This document shows, in pieces, positions 1-5,513 of a stretch of DNA of 7,772 bases; within the stretch, counting starts at the first letter, position 1, and each line of letters opens with the position of its first letter. The stretch is taken from assembly GCA_003660555.1 (NCBI GenBank), contig QMUK01000062.1, forward strand, positions 1 through 7,772, in the 5' to 3' direction. The position numbers and the translations under genes are program-made. Source of the DNA: Thermococci archaeon. GTDB lineage: Archaea > Hadarchaeota > B88-G9. The notes beneath the pieces are model-generated. The model did not search any database, was not told the origin of the DNA, and saw only the letters and a list, made by a program, of their open reading frames with translations.

Positions 1-135
1 GCCCTAAGAGGAATAGTTGAAGGCGCTTTTGTCAGGGCAATATCTTCCCACGGTCCGGTAGTCATCGAGGTTAACAGGAACGTGGTCTGTATTGGTAGAG
101 GTGCTGCGAGAAGAATCAGAGTGGTGAGGGTGTGA
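1..135 (+). CDS. feoA: FeoA-type ferrous iron transport accessory protein, 3' part only
   Basis: The reading frame is open from the first base and ends at TGA 133-135, giving the last 44 residues of a protein whose start lies before the window. The visible part contains GIVEGAFV, then a GPVVIEV strand, and ends in IGRGAARRIRVVRV. This is the pattern of the C-terminal half of FeoA SH3-like domains (G-x-x-x-G, hydrophobic strands, then a 'lg..lA..i.V' ending). FeoA proteins are small cytosolic partners of the FeoB iron permease. A second FeoA gene starts 4 nt after this stop, so the two form a tandem pair in the same operon. Family assignment is fairly safe; how the two copies divide the work is unknown. 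Confidence 0.8.
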   Translation, partial: ALRGIVEGAFVRAISSHGPVVIEVNRNVVCIGRGAARRIRVVRV

Positions 136-139
136 TAAC

Positions 140-367
140 ATGAGAAAAAAGCTGTCTGAGATGGATTATGGAGAGGAAGGCGTGGTAAAAAGTATAGAAG
201 GAGACTTACGAAATAAAGTAGCAGGAATGGGTATCAGAGTTGGTGTAAGGCTCAAGATGGCTACGAAGCAGCCGATAAAGGGGCCAGTAGTCGTGACAGT
301 GGATAGATATTCCGTCTCATTGGGATTGGGCATTGCCGATGGGATCATCGTGGAGGTGGAAGAGTGA
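140..367 (+). CDS. feoA: FeoA-type ferrous iron transport accessory protein (second copy)
   Basis: This is a 75-residue protein of usual FeoA length. An SH3-like pattern is visible: an N-terminal strand (EEGVVKSIEG, about residues 12-21), a short helix leading to MGIRVGVRL (about 30-38), a GPVVVTVDRYSVSLGLGIA segment (about 48-66) and a final strand IIVEVEE. The ATG is preceded by a purine-rich GAGGGTG (126-132) at a suitable distance. The 3' end overlaps the FeoB GTPase start by 4 nt (GTGA, 364-367), a typical translational coupling arrangement. In known Feo systems, FeoA is cytosolic and needed for FeoB function, probably through direct contact. It resembles the upstream partial FeoA in fold pattern but differs clearly in sequence, so the duplication is old or the two have separate roles. 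Confidence 0.88.
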   Translation: MRKKLSEMDYGEEGVVKSIEGDLRNKVAGMGIRVGVRLKMATKQPIKGPVVVTVDRYSVSLGLGIADGIIVEVEE

Positions 368-885
368 AGATATTGCTCATGGGCAACCCAAATGTCGGCA
401 AAAGCGCTATTTTTAACCGCCTTACAGGGGCGAAAGTTATTGAATCGAACTATCCGGGCACGACCGTTGATTATACGAGGGGATACATGAGATTAGACGA
501 TGAGGATGTTGAGGTAATAGACGTGCCTGGGACATTCTCTCTTGAACCAAAAGACGTAGCGGAAGAGGTCGCGGTAAAGATCCTCAAGGAGAATAGAGAT
601 TCTGTCGTCGTTTGTATAATAGATTCCACCAAATTGGAGCGAGGGCTTTATCTCGCACTTGAAATAATCGAAGAAGGCTATCCCGTCGTGATCGCACTGA
701 ACATGTGGGACATAGCAAAGGAGAAGAGCGTATGGATTGATGCAAAGAAACTGGAAAGAGTACTCGGAGTGCCTGTTGTACCCACGATTGCGGTGAGCGG
801 AGAGGGGATAAGAGAACTGGTATCTAGGATCAAAGAAGCTTCTCCGGTCGATATCGAAAGAATAGTTAGAAATCTAGAGGGGTAG
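364..885 (+). CDS. feoB: FeoB N-terminal GTPase domain, free-standing (split FeoB)
   Basis: This 173-residue protein carries the G domain that normally forms the N-terminus of the ferrous iron permease FeoB. The GTPase motifs are all visible: G1/P-loop GNPNVGKS (7-14), G2 region NYPGTT (29-34), G3 DVPGT (53-57), G4 NMWD (113-116, the usual NxxD) and a G5-like VSGEG (144-148). The start is a GTG inside the 4-nt overlap with feoA. A strong site, GGAGGTGGA (352-360), supports it. The protein ends right after the G domain at TAG 883-885. Full-length FeoB would continue with a helical linker and the membrane domain, which here begins as a separate ORF at 889 in the same frame. GTP binding and hydrolysis presumably regulate the partner permease. 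It is either a true two-subunit FeoB or an interrupted single gene. Confidence 0.93.
   Translation: MKILLMGNPNVGKSAIFNRLTGAKVIESNYPGTTVDYTRGYMRLDDEDVEVIDVPGTFSLEPKDVAEEVAVKILKENRDSVVVCIIDSTKLERGLYLALEIIEEGYPVVIALNMWDIAKEKSVWIDAKKLERVLGVPVVPTIAVSGEGIRELVSRIKEASPVDIERIVRNLEG
877..882 (+). promoter_or_regulatory. Ribosome binding site for the FeoB membrane subunit
   Basis: GAGGGG lies within the last codons of the GTPase ORF, 6 nt before the ATG at 889. It supports independent initiation of the permease ORF after the TAG at 883-885 and therefore argues for two polypeptides instead of one read-through product. Confidence 0.55.
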
Positions 886-888
886 AAG

Positions 889-2124
889 ATGAAGCTCACG
901 GTAGATGAGAGATGGGACCTGATAGATAAGATTGCAGAGCAGGTTGTGAAATACGGAGAATACAGGTACAGGCTGAAGGACGCAATAGCAGATATTACTG
1001 TCAAACCTTTAACAGGAATACCGATTGCCATCGCAGTGCTTTACGGATTCTGGTCTTTCTTTGGTGCGTTTGCGGGCTTCTTCACAGACGGATTTCTTGT
1101 TAAGTTGTTCGATAATCATTGGTTGCCTTGGTTACAAGAGGTCTTCCCAGGTAAAGGTGGATGGCTGTATTACATTTTCGTAGGCGACCCTGCGGCAGAT
1201 AATTGCTTTGAAGCATTCGGAGTATTGACGAGTGCACTTTTCGTAGCAATAGGTGTAGTGCTACCTGCAATAGTCGCTTTTTATCTATTCCTCATAATAT
1301 TGGAGGATACCGGTTACCTGCCTAGACTCGCCGTTCTTGTTGATACCGTATTGCATAAGATCGGCTTACACGGTTTTGCGGTGATTCCGATGATTCTTTC
1401 GTTAGGATGTAACGTTCCTGCCGTTATAGCTACTAGGGCCCTAGAGACCGGGAAACAACGCTTTATGATGGCTGTACTGCTAGCGATATTCATACCTTGC
1501 GGCGCTCAACTAGGCATCATGTTTAAAGTAATACCAGGACACGTCGGCTTTGTGATGCTATACCTATTAGCTGGATTCTTCGTCTTCGGCTTTATCCTCG
1601 ATAGACTATTACCAGGTAAGTCGCCGGAAATTCTGCTGGACGTACCGCCATACCAAAGGCCCATTGCAAAGAATGTGACGCGGAAATTGTGGATGAGAGT
1701 AAAGAGCTTCTTCAAAGTTGCCATCCCATTTGTTCTCTTAGGTGTGATAATAGTTAATTTGATGTACCTAACAGGCTTTCTGGGATGGCTGGCTAATTTA
1801 CTCGAGCCTCTCCTGTGTGGGTGGTTCGGAGTGCCTAAAGAAACTGTAGGTCCTCTGGTAGCGGCATTCCTGAGAAAAGACTTAGCAGTAGCGCAGCTTT
1901 CAGCTATTGAGATGACAATGCCTCAGTTGGTTACTTCAGTCGTTCTCGTCAGTTTGTATTTCCCATGCGTAGCAACCTTTGCAATGCTGATAAGAGAAGG
2001 TAGAGAGGGAGGCTTGAAGGGAGTATCTCAATATCTGTTCGGAGGCCTTGGTGCACTGATTGCGGTGATCTTCCTATGGGGCGGACTGATACGCCTCATA
2101 TGGATCATCCTGGGGGTGGCATGA
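889..2124 (+). CDS. feoB: FeoB membrane permease domain, free-standing (split FeoB)
   Basis: This 411-residue integral membrane protein corresponds to FeoB without its G domain. The first 40 residues (DERWDLIDKI, then YRLKDAIADITVKPLTGIP) match the usual bridge between the G domain and the first transmembrane helix. Conserved landmarks follow: EDTGYLPR (139-146), a first Gate motif with LSLGCNVPA around Cys174, IPCGAQL (202-208), a second Gate region VAAFLRKDLAV (324-334) and FPCVATF with Cys360 (358-364). About eight hydrophobic helices run from residue 43 to the C-terminus. In known FeoB proteins, such Gate cysteines have been proposed to guide Fe2+ across the cytoplasmic membrane. The ORF starts 3 nt after the GTPase stop and overlaps the next gene by 4 nt (ATGA, 2121-2124). 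Confidence 0.93.
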   Translation: MKLTVDERWDLIDKIAEQVVKYGEYRYRLKDAIADITVKPLTGIPIAIAVLYGFWSFFGAFAGFFTDGFLVKLFDNHWLPWLQEVFPGKGGWLYYIFVGDPAADNCFEAFGVLTSALFVAIGVVLPAIVAFYLFLIILEDTGYLPRLAVLVDTVLHKIGLHGFAVIPMILSLGCNVPAVIATRALETGKQRFMMAVLLAIFIPCGAQLGIMFKVIPGHVGFVMLYLLAGFFVFGFILDRLLPGKSPEILLDVPPYQRPIAKNVTRKLWMRVKSFFKVAIPFVLLGVIIVNLMYLTGFLGWLANLLEPLLCGWFGVPKETVGPLVAAFLRKDLAVAQLSAIEMTMPQLVTSVVLVSLYFPCVATFAMLIREGREGGLKGVSQYLFGGLGALIAVIFLWGGLIRLIWIILGVA

Positions 2125-2633
2125 AATTGAACAAAGAAATGAAATTCGAAATAGGGCGCGTATACTTCGCAATCCTCGGGGCTGTGGTACTAGGCATTGG
2201 CATAGCAGAAATGCTACTAGGCGTTACAGGGAGGAGCTTTGAGTGGGGAATCATGGAAATGTCCGGCGAGTTCCTTCTCTGGCGAGGACTGATTTTATTC
2301 TTTGCTGGAACATTCTATCTCTCGAGCATTCAGAATTTTTCAGACATCCACCAGCTAGCGAAGACCGTAATGGCAAGCGTGATGATATGGATCATCGCAG
2401 GGATGAAGATATTTAGCATGATACTGGAATCCATCCCGGGTGGAGAGGAAGGAGGGTGGTTCAATACCCTTGAGGGTTTCTTAGCAAGCTATTCAGCTCC
2501 ATACATTCCATCCATATTCTTGCTACCCTTTTCGCTTCTCGTGCTCTACTACATCAAACTGGTAGAGTCGGAGGAGAAAATGGATGGTATGAAGGAGGAA
2601 TCCCAGCCAACAGGGAGTGGGGGAGACACTTGA
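2121..2633 (+). CDS. Unrecognised four-helix membrane protein in the Feo operon
   Basis: I do not recognise this family. The 170-residue protein shows four hydrophobic stretches, about residues 14-35, 51-70, 80-102 and 130-148. There is a charged N-terminus, a Gly/Glu-rich loop near 105-112 and a hydrophilic C-terminal tail (149-170) rich in Glu and Lys. No cysteine is present and only one histidine (His77), so an obvious metal site is not visible. The ATG at 2121 overlaps the FeoB stop (ATGA), and the ORF overlaps the next gene by 4 nt (TTGA, 2630-2633). An in-frame extension to 2076 would only eat into feoB. GGGGGTG lies just before the ATG but is closer than ideal, so coupled translation is likely. 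Position between feoB and a FeoC-like gene suggests a role in the iron transport complex; this is inference. Confidence 0.82.
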   Translation: MKLNKEMKFEIGRVYFAILGAVVLGIGIAEMLLGVTGRSFEWGIMEMSGEFLLWRGLILFFAGTFYLSSIQNFSDIHQLAKTVMASVMIWIIAGMKIFSMILESIPGGEEGGWFNTLEGFLASYSAPYIPSIFLLPFSLLVLYYIKLVESEEKMDGMKEESQPTGSGGDT

Positions 2634-2896
2634 ACAAAATGAGAAAAATTCTGTCAATAATAAGCGAAGAGAATACCGTGAACACGGACGCCCTCAGTAA
2701 GAAGTTGGACATGGGAACCTCTACTCTTAAGGCTGTGATCGACTTCATGGTCCATCAAGGATATCTCGAGGAAATAGACTGTGGAAGGGATTGTAACGCA
2801 TGTCCGGTAAAGTGTAATGTTCTATCTTCCGAAGTCAAGATGTATAAGCTAACTGAGAAGGGTATGAAGTATACCGAACTTAATCAAGGGGGTTAA
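2630..2896 (+). CDS. feoC: FeoC-like winged-helix protein with a four-cysteine cluster
   Basis: This 88-residue protein has an N-terminal winged-helix fold pattern. A first helix (RKILSIISEE, 5-14) is followed by a helix-turn-helix (NTDALSKKLDMGTSTLKAVIDFMVHQGYLEEID, 18-50) and a C-terminal strand/helix ending in YKLTEKGMKY. The wing carries C51-x3-C55-x2-C58-x3-C62 (in CGRDCNACPVKC), a spacing like that of FeoC proteins proposed to hold an oxygen-sensitive Fe-S cluster or bind iron. The TTG start sits in a 4-nt overlap with the upstream gene and follows GGGGGAG (2619-2625); the ATG at 2639 is less well served. As the last gene of the Feo operon it may sense iron or redox state and act on FeoB stability, activity or transcription. 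The assignment rests on fold pattern, cysteines and context. Confidence 0.78.
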   Translation: MNKMRKILSIISEENTVNTDALSKKLDMGTSTLKAVIDFMVHQGYLEEIDCGRDCNACPVKCNVLSSEVKMYKLTEKGMKYTELNQGG

Positions 2897-2983
2897 TGTG
2901 CTCAGGAGAATCCACAGAATGGGAAACGAATTAGGCGAGATGATCATCGCAATTCACCGTTTTGTTTCATGGCATCATCTCTG

Positions 2984-3005
2984 CTAGTAGAAGCTCGCCT
3001 ACTAG
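2984..3005. repeat. Short inverted repeat downstream of the Feo operon
   Basis: CTAGTAG (2984-2990) and CTACTAG (2999-3005) are perfect reverse complements separated by 8 nt. This lies about 90 nt after the last Feo stop codon. It could be a transcript-end hairpin, but no T tract follows it directly, so its role is open. Confidence 0.35.
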
Positions 3006-3173
3006 GACTAAAAACGATTGTTTAAACGATGGAAGAAGGTGGAGATAACAGCAGATGATATAGCGAAGTCACAGATGAAGAAGCCACGGATATGGTTGTG
3101 CATGGCTTGCACATCTATAGCAACGCAATTGGAACATCGAAAATGGGAACAAGGAGTCTAGTGAGGGATCTCC

Positions 3174-3192
3174 GAGATTAATCAGTAATCTC
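3174..3192. repeat. Short inverted repeat in the non-coding region
   Basis: GAGATTA (3174-3180) and TAATCTC (3186-3192) form a perfect 7-bp stem with a 5-nt loop. No flanking feature explains it, and a 7-bp match can arise by chance in a region of this size. Confidence 0.3.
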
Positions 3193-3850
3193 CCAACTCC
3201 CAGCTCTAGGGATTGTTTCAGGCACATCACTAGAACTAGACTAGGAATGGAAACGAAGACGAATTCAAGAAGACTAGATTGGTCTAAAGGTGACAAATAT
3301 GAGCAACGAGAACTTAAAGAGTTATCAAAGGACATTACTTCAAGTAACTTTACGTCTTCCATCCGCGAAAATCTACTGGCGAATAATTCGAGGTGGCTGT
3401 GAAAGAAGTGTCCCCAGAGGATTTCTTTGAACTGAGAGGAAAAGTGAAATTTGATATACTAGAACCGGCGACAAAGAAGAGATCTGCTCAGAATGGGAAG
3501 ACGTCAGGAATGTGTTTTTAGCCAAGTGATTTGAAGTTTTGAAGCGTAGAAGAACTGAAGGAAGATACAACAAGTGGAGTAGCTTTCCTCTCAATTCTTG
3601 GATGTCCACGCAGTAGTGGCCGCGTTATACATAAAGGGAGGTAAATAGCTGAGAACGACAAACAATTTCGCGATTGCTTTTTAACTCCCGTGTGCTGGGC
3701 GAAGAAAAAATAATTCCAAGACGTGTTACAAAAAGTGTTGGAACATGAGCTTCGTCGAGGCTCTCGAGGAGAAGGGAAAATTTCAATGAAACTCTGTGAA
3801 CATCAGGAATCAATCATTATGTATTGAGTGACCATAACTTCTAAAAAGGC

Positions 3851-3863
3851 CGCAGAGTCTGCG
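3851..3863. promoter_or_regulatory. 13-bp perfect palindrome upstream of the DtxR-family gene
   Basis: CGCAGAGTCTGCG reads as CGCAGA, a central G, then TCTGCG, which is a perfect two-fold palindrome. It lies about 80 nt upstream of the TATA-like element and about 155 nt upstream of the regulator's ATG. Homodimeric winged-helix repressors bind such two-fold sites, so an operator is possible. It does not resemble the classical DtxR/IdeR box, and it is rather far upstream for direct repression. Confidence 0.3.
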
Positions 3864-3940
3864 TCTAACTCCCTCATTCTAGCATACTCTCTCTTCCATA
3901 GGGAGGGTGAAAAGAATTTTGAGGCTGGGATGACACAGTA

Positions 3941-3952
3941 ATTATTAAATAT
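3941..3952 (+). promoter_or_regulatory. Archaeal-type TATA element for the DtxR-family gene
   Basis: ATTATTAAATAT contains the A/T-rich core expected of an archaeal TATA box. A transcription start some 25 nt downstream (about 3970-3977) would leave a leader of about 45 nt before the ATG at 4019. This placement also argues against the GTG at 3959 as the start codon, because that would lie ahead of transcription. Confidence 0.5.
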
Positions 3953-4018
3953 CAATTCGTGCAATGTCCCATAAACATGTCACCACCAGCCTTACGAACA
4001 AAATGCAGTGGTGGAAAA

Positions 4019-4489
4019 ATGGTGACGAGAAGAACAGAGCAGTACATAGAGGTCATTTATGAAATAGTTAAGAAGAAAGGCTATGCTAGGGTGAAAGATG
4101 TTTCAGAGGCACTTGGAGTAGGGTTTTCTGCAGTTTCGGAAATGTTCAGCAAATTAAGCGAAAAAGGGTATGTAAATTATGAAAAGCACGGAGGAGTAAC
4201 ACTCACCGAAGAAGGAGAGAAATTGGCAATTAGATTATCAGAAAAACATAAAGTGTTACGAGAATTTCTCATTATGCTTGGTGTTGACGAAGAAGTAGCT
4301 GATGAAGACGCGTGTGAAATCGAGCATGTGGTGAGGCAGGAAACAATGGACAGACTTACGAAATTCGTCGAGTTCGTCAAAAGCCATGAGGCACCTCTAT
4401 GGTTAGAACGGTTTAAGAAATACTGTGAAACGGGAGAACTACCAGAATGTCCTCGAACAATTAAAAAAGACAAGATAAAACGTAAATAA
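4019..4489 (+). CDS. DtxR/MntR-family metal-dependent transcriptional repressor
   Basis: This 156-residue protein aligns from its first residues with B. subtilis MntR as I recall it: TEQYIEVIY (6-14), GYARVKDVSEALGV (21-34), the recognition helix region FSAVSEMFSKL (36-46), a wing with YEKHGGVTLTEEG (54-66) and a dimerisation domain from about 75. The numbering matches MntR without gaps through residue 103. Predicted metal-site residues are Gln8, Glu11, His77, Cys99, Glu102 and His103. MntR has Asp8 and Glu99; DtxR has Met10 and Cys102 at these places. Cys99 therefore resembles the iron sensor. The SH3-like third domain of DtxR is absent. ATG 4019 is chosen because GGTGG (4010-4014) precedes it and homology starts here; the frame opens at GTG 3959. 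It could repress the adjacent Feo operon or its own gene, which is inference from position. Confidence 0.92.
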   Translation: MVTRRTEQYIEVIYEIVKKKGYARVKDVSEALGVGFSAVSEMFSKLSEKGYVNYEKHGGVTLTEEGEKLAIRLSEKHKVLREFLIMLGVDEEVADEDACEIEHVVRQETMDRLTKFVEFVKSHEAPLWLERFKKYCETGELPECPRTIKKDKIKRK

Positions 4490-4515
4490 CTTGATTGAAT
4501 GATGGGATCGGAAGT

Positions 4516-4542
4516 AGTGAATGACAAATGTGTCTCATTACT
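4516..4542. terminator. Weak hairpin between convergent genes
   Basis: An imperfect stem AGT-g-AATGACA / TGTC-tc-ATTACT with an AATG loop lies 27 nt after the DtxR-family stop, in the gap between convergent transcripts. A small CCCC-TTT-GGGG hairpin follows near 4553-4563. No long T run is present on either strand, so termination here is only a guess. Confidence 0.25.
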
Positions 4543-4663
4543 CGCTTTATCATCCCCTTTGGGGTTTCACCTACGTTTTGCATAAAGGAATATCGAAAGT
4601 ATTTTGGGAATCTCGATTTTCCTCTCATCACCTGTTAGGCGAAGTGCAAGTCGAGTGTACCTC

Positions 4664-5512
4664 TTATCTGATTTCAATTGTTTTTCCCACTCCGTACTCA
4701 ATAAAATTTTCCTTATATTCCTTTCTGAAGGCTTCTCTGACCGAATCGCCTGTGCAATGAGATGGTGCAACCTTTTCCACCCCTAATTCCCTAAATTCTT
4801 TAACACAAGATATAGGAGGGCGGTGAAACCCTCCCAGAACCAAGTATACCTTATCTCTTTTCATCAATTCTTTAGCTCTCCTTACAATGTTCACAATCCC
4901 AGGATGAGCACAGCCTGTAATAACTACCAATCCCCTTTTCGAATCAATGATCAAGGATTGCTCTTCTGGAGGTCCATAAAGCTCTCCAGTTGTGTAAACA
5001 AAATCAGAAATTTTTCTTGGAGCTGAAATTTCTATAAATTTTGCTCCTTTCTGAATTATCATACTTTTAATAGATTGAGGAAATGAGCTCGGAACGAAGA
5101 CAGTGACATTACTGTTTCTCTCTAAAAAACCTTCCAATCCTCCTAAATGATCACCATGAATATGAGAAATGACTACTTTCCTTATTGAGGTAGGATCAAT
5201 ACCTAGTTTTTCCATATTAGAAAGCAAAATTTCTGAGTTTCCTCCGGTATCAAAGAGTATTAGCTCCTTAGGAGTTTTTATTACAGTAGCAAAGCCCCAA
5301 TCAGTTTTAAGTTCTGGATTTACTTGATAGTTGTCATAAACAGAGATTAAAGTTATTTCAGGTTTTTCCTCCCCCTTTGACTCGATAGAAATATTCGGCA
5401 AAGCCTTCATTTTTGGCTGTTCTGGTTTTATTTTTTCGGTTTGTATTGAAAACCAAATTCCTATTCCTGCTAAAATTAAGATTCCTGCTAAAATTAAGAT
5501 TTTGAGATTCAT
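4664..5512 (-). CDS. Membrane-anchored metallo-beta-lactamase-fold hydrolase (COG1237-like)
   Basis: This 282-residue protein has an N-terminal hydrophobic segment (about residues 5-23) and a hydrophilic linker (24-52). A metallo-beta-lactamase fold follows: FDTGG (87-91), the HxHxDH motif as H117, H119, D121, H122, then GCAHPG with H203, GGFH with H230 and SHCTG with H252. The GC[AS]HPG, GG[FL]H and HCT blocks are typical of the family that includes the archaeal dihydropterin-ribofuranosyl-aminobenzene-phosphate synthase (COG1237). There is no lipobox cysteine, so the segment is probably an uncleaved anchor or signal, placing the catalytic domain outside the cytoplasm. That makes a biosynthetic pterin role less likely for this copy. 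The ATG at 5512 is preferred over TTG 5527 because of GAGGTGG (5519-5525). It lies 1 nt after its homologue's stop. The substrate is unknown. Confidence 0.88.
   Translation of the reverse strand: MNLKILILAGILILAGIGIWFSIQTEKIKPEQPKMKALPNISIESKGEEKPEITLISVYDNYQVNPELKTDWGFATVIKTPKELILFDTGGNSEILLSNMEKLGIDPTSIRKVVISHIHGDHLGGLEGFLERNSNVTVFVPSSFPQSIKSMIIQKGAKFIEISAPRKISDFVYTTGELYGPPEEQSLIIDSKRGLVVITGCAHPGIVNIVRRAKELMKRDKVYLVLGGFHRPPISCVKEFRELGVEKVAPSHCTGDSVREAFRKEYKENFIEYGVGKTIEIR
5463..5498 (-). repeat. Perfect 18-bp tandem duplication inside the membrane anchor
   Basis: The same 18 nt (ATTCCTGCTAAAATTAAG on the + strand) occurs twice back to back at 5463-5480 and 5481-5498. On the coding strand it keeps the frame and encodes two copies of ILILAG, lengthening the hydrophobic segment of the anchored hydrolase by six residues. 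Identical copies suggest a recent slippage event. Confidence 0.9.
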
Positions 5513-5513
5513 T

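Larger units (their letters stand above)
2897..3958. other. About 1.06 kb without a supportable gene; possible decayed coding DNA
   Basis: No frame here has a start, ribosome binding site and protein I can recognise. On the + strand, the frame at 3121-3402 stays open for 93 codons without a convincing start. Another frame from 3387 to 3827 reads protein-like in pieces (for example KEVSPEDFFELRGKVKFDIL near 3402-3461) but is cut by stops at 3519, 3540, 3642, 3711 and 3825. That stop density is near the chance level, so the decayed-gene reading is only suggestive. The minus-strand open frames (3069-3362, 3373-3609, 3625-3813) look like chance. Short perfect inverted repeats occur at 2984-3005, 3174-3192 and 3851-3863. 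The right end holds the promoter of the DtxR-family gene. Confidence 0.5.

Noticed and set aside
678-1031. 117-residue open frame on the minus strand across the feoB junction
   Set aside because: It lies antisense to two well-supported FeoB genes, has no recognisable motif, and its Ser/Thr/Ile-rich composition is what antisense reading of such genes gives.
2076-2120. In-frame upstream ATG extension of the four-helix membrane protein
   Set aside because: It lies within the conserved end of feoB, would add MGRTDTPHMDHPGGG with no hydrophobic logic, and the ATG at 2121 gives the 4-nt overlap used elsewhere in the operon.
3069-3813. Three minus-strand open frames of 62-97 residues (3069-3362, 3373-3609, 3625-3813)
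   Set aside because: None has a ribosome binding site, a recognisable motif or context; each looks like chance in a stop-poor antisense frame.
3959-4018. GTG start giving a 20-residue extension of the DtxR-family protein
   Set aside because: Family homology starts at the ATG at 4019, which has a GGTGG site. The GTG is only a few nt after the TATA element, ahead of the expected transcript start.
4177-4527. 116-residue minus-strand open frame antisense to the DtxR-family gene
   Set aside because: It is complementary to a strongly supported gene and its Ser-rich composition is an antisense effect.
4567-4770. 67-residue minus-strand open frame overlapping the end of the anchored hydrolase
   Set aside because: Half of it overlaps the conserved hydrolase C-terminus in another frame, it lacks a ribosome binding site, and the free part (LTGDERKIEIPKIL) matches nothing I recognise.
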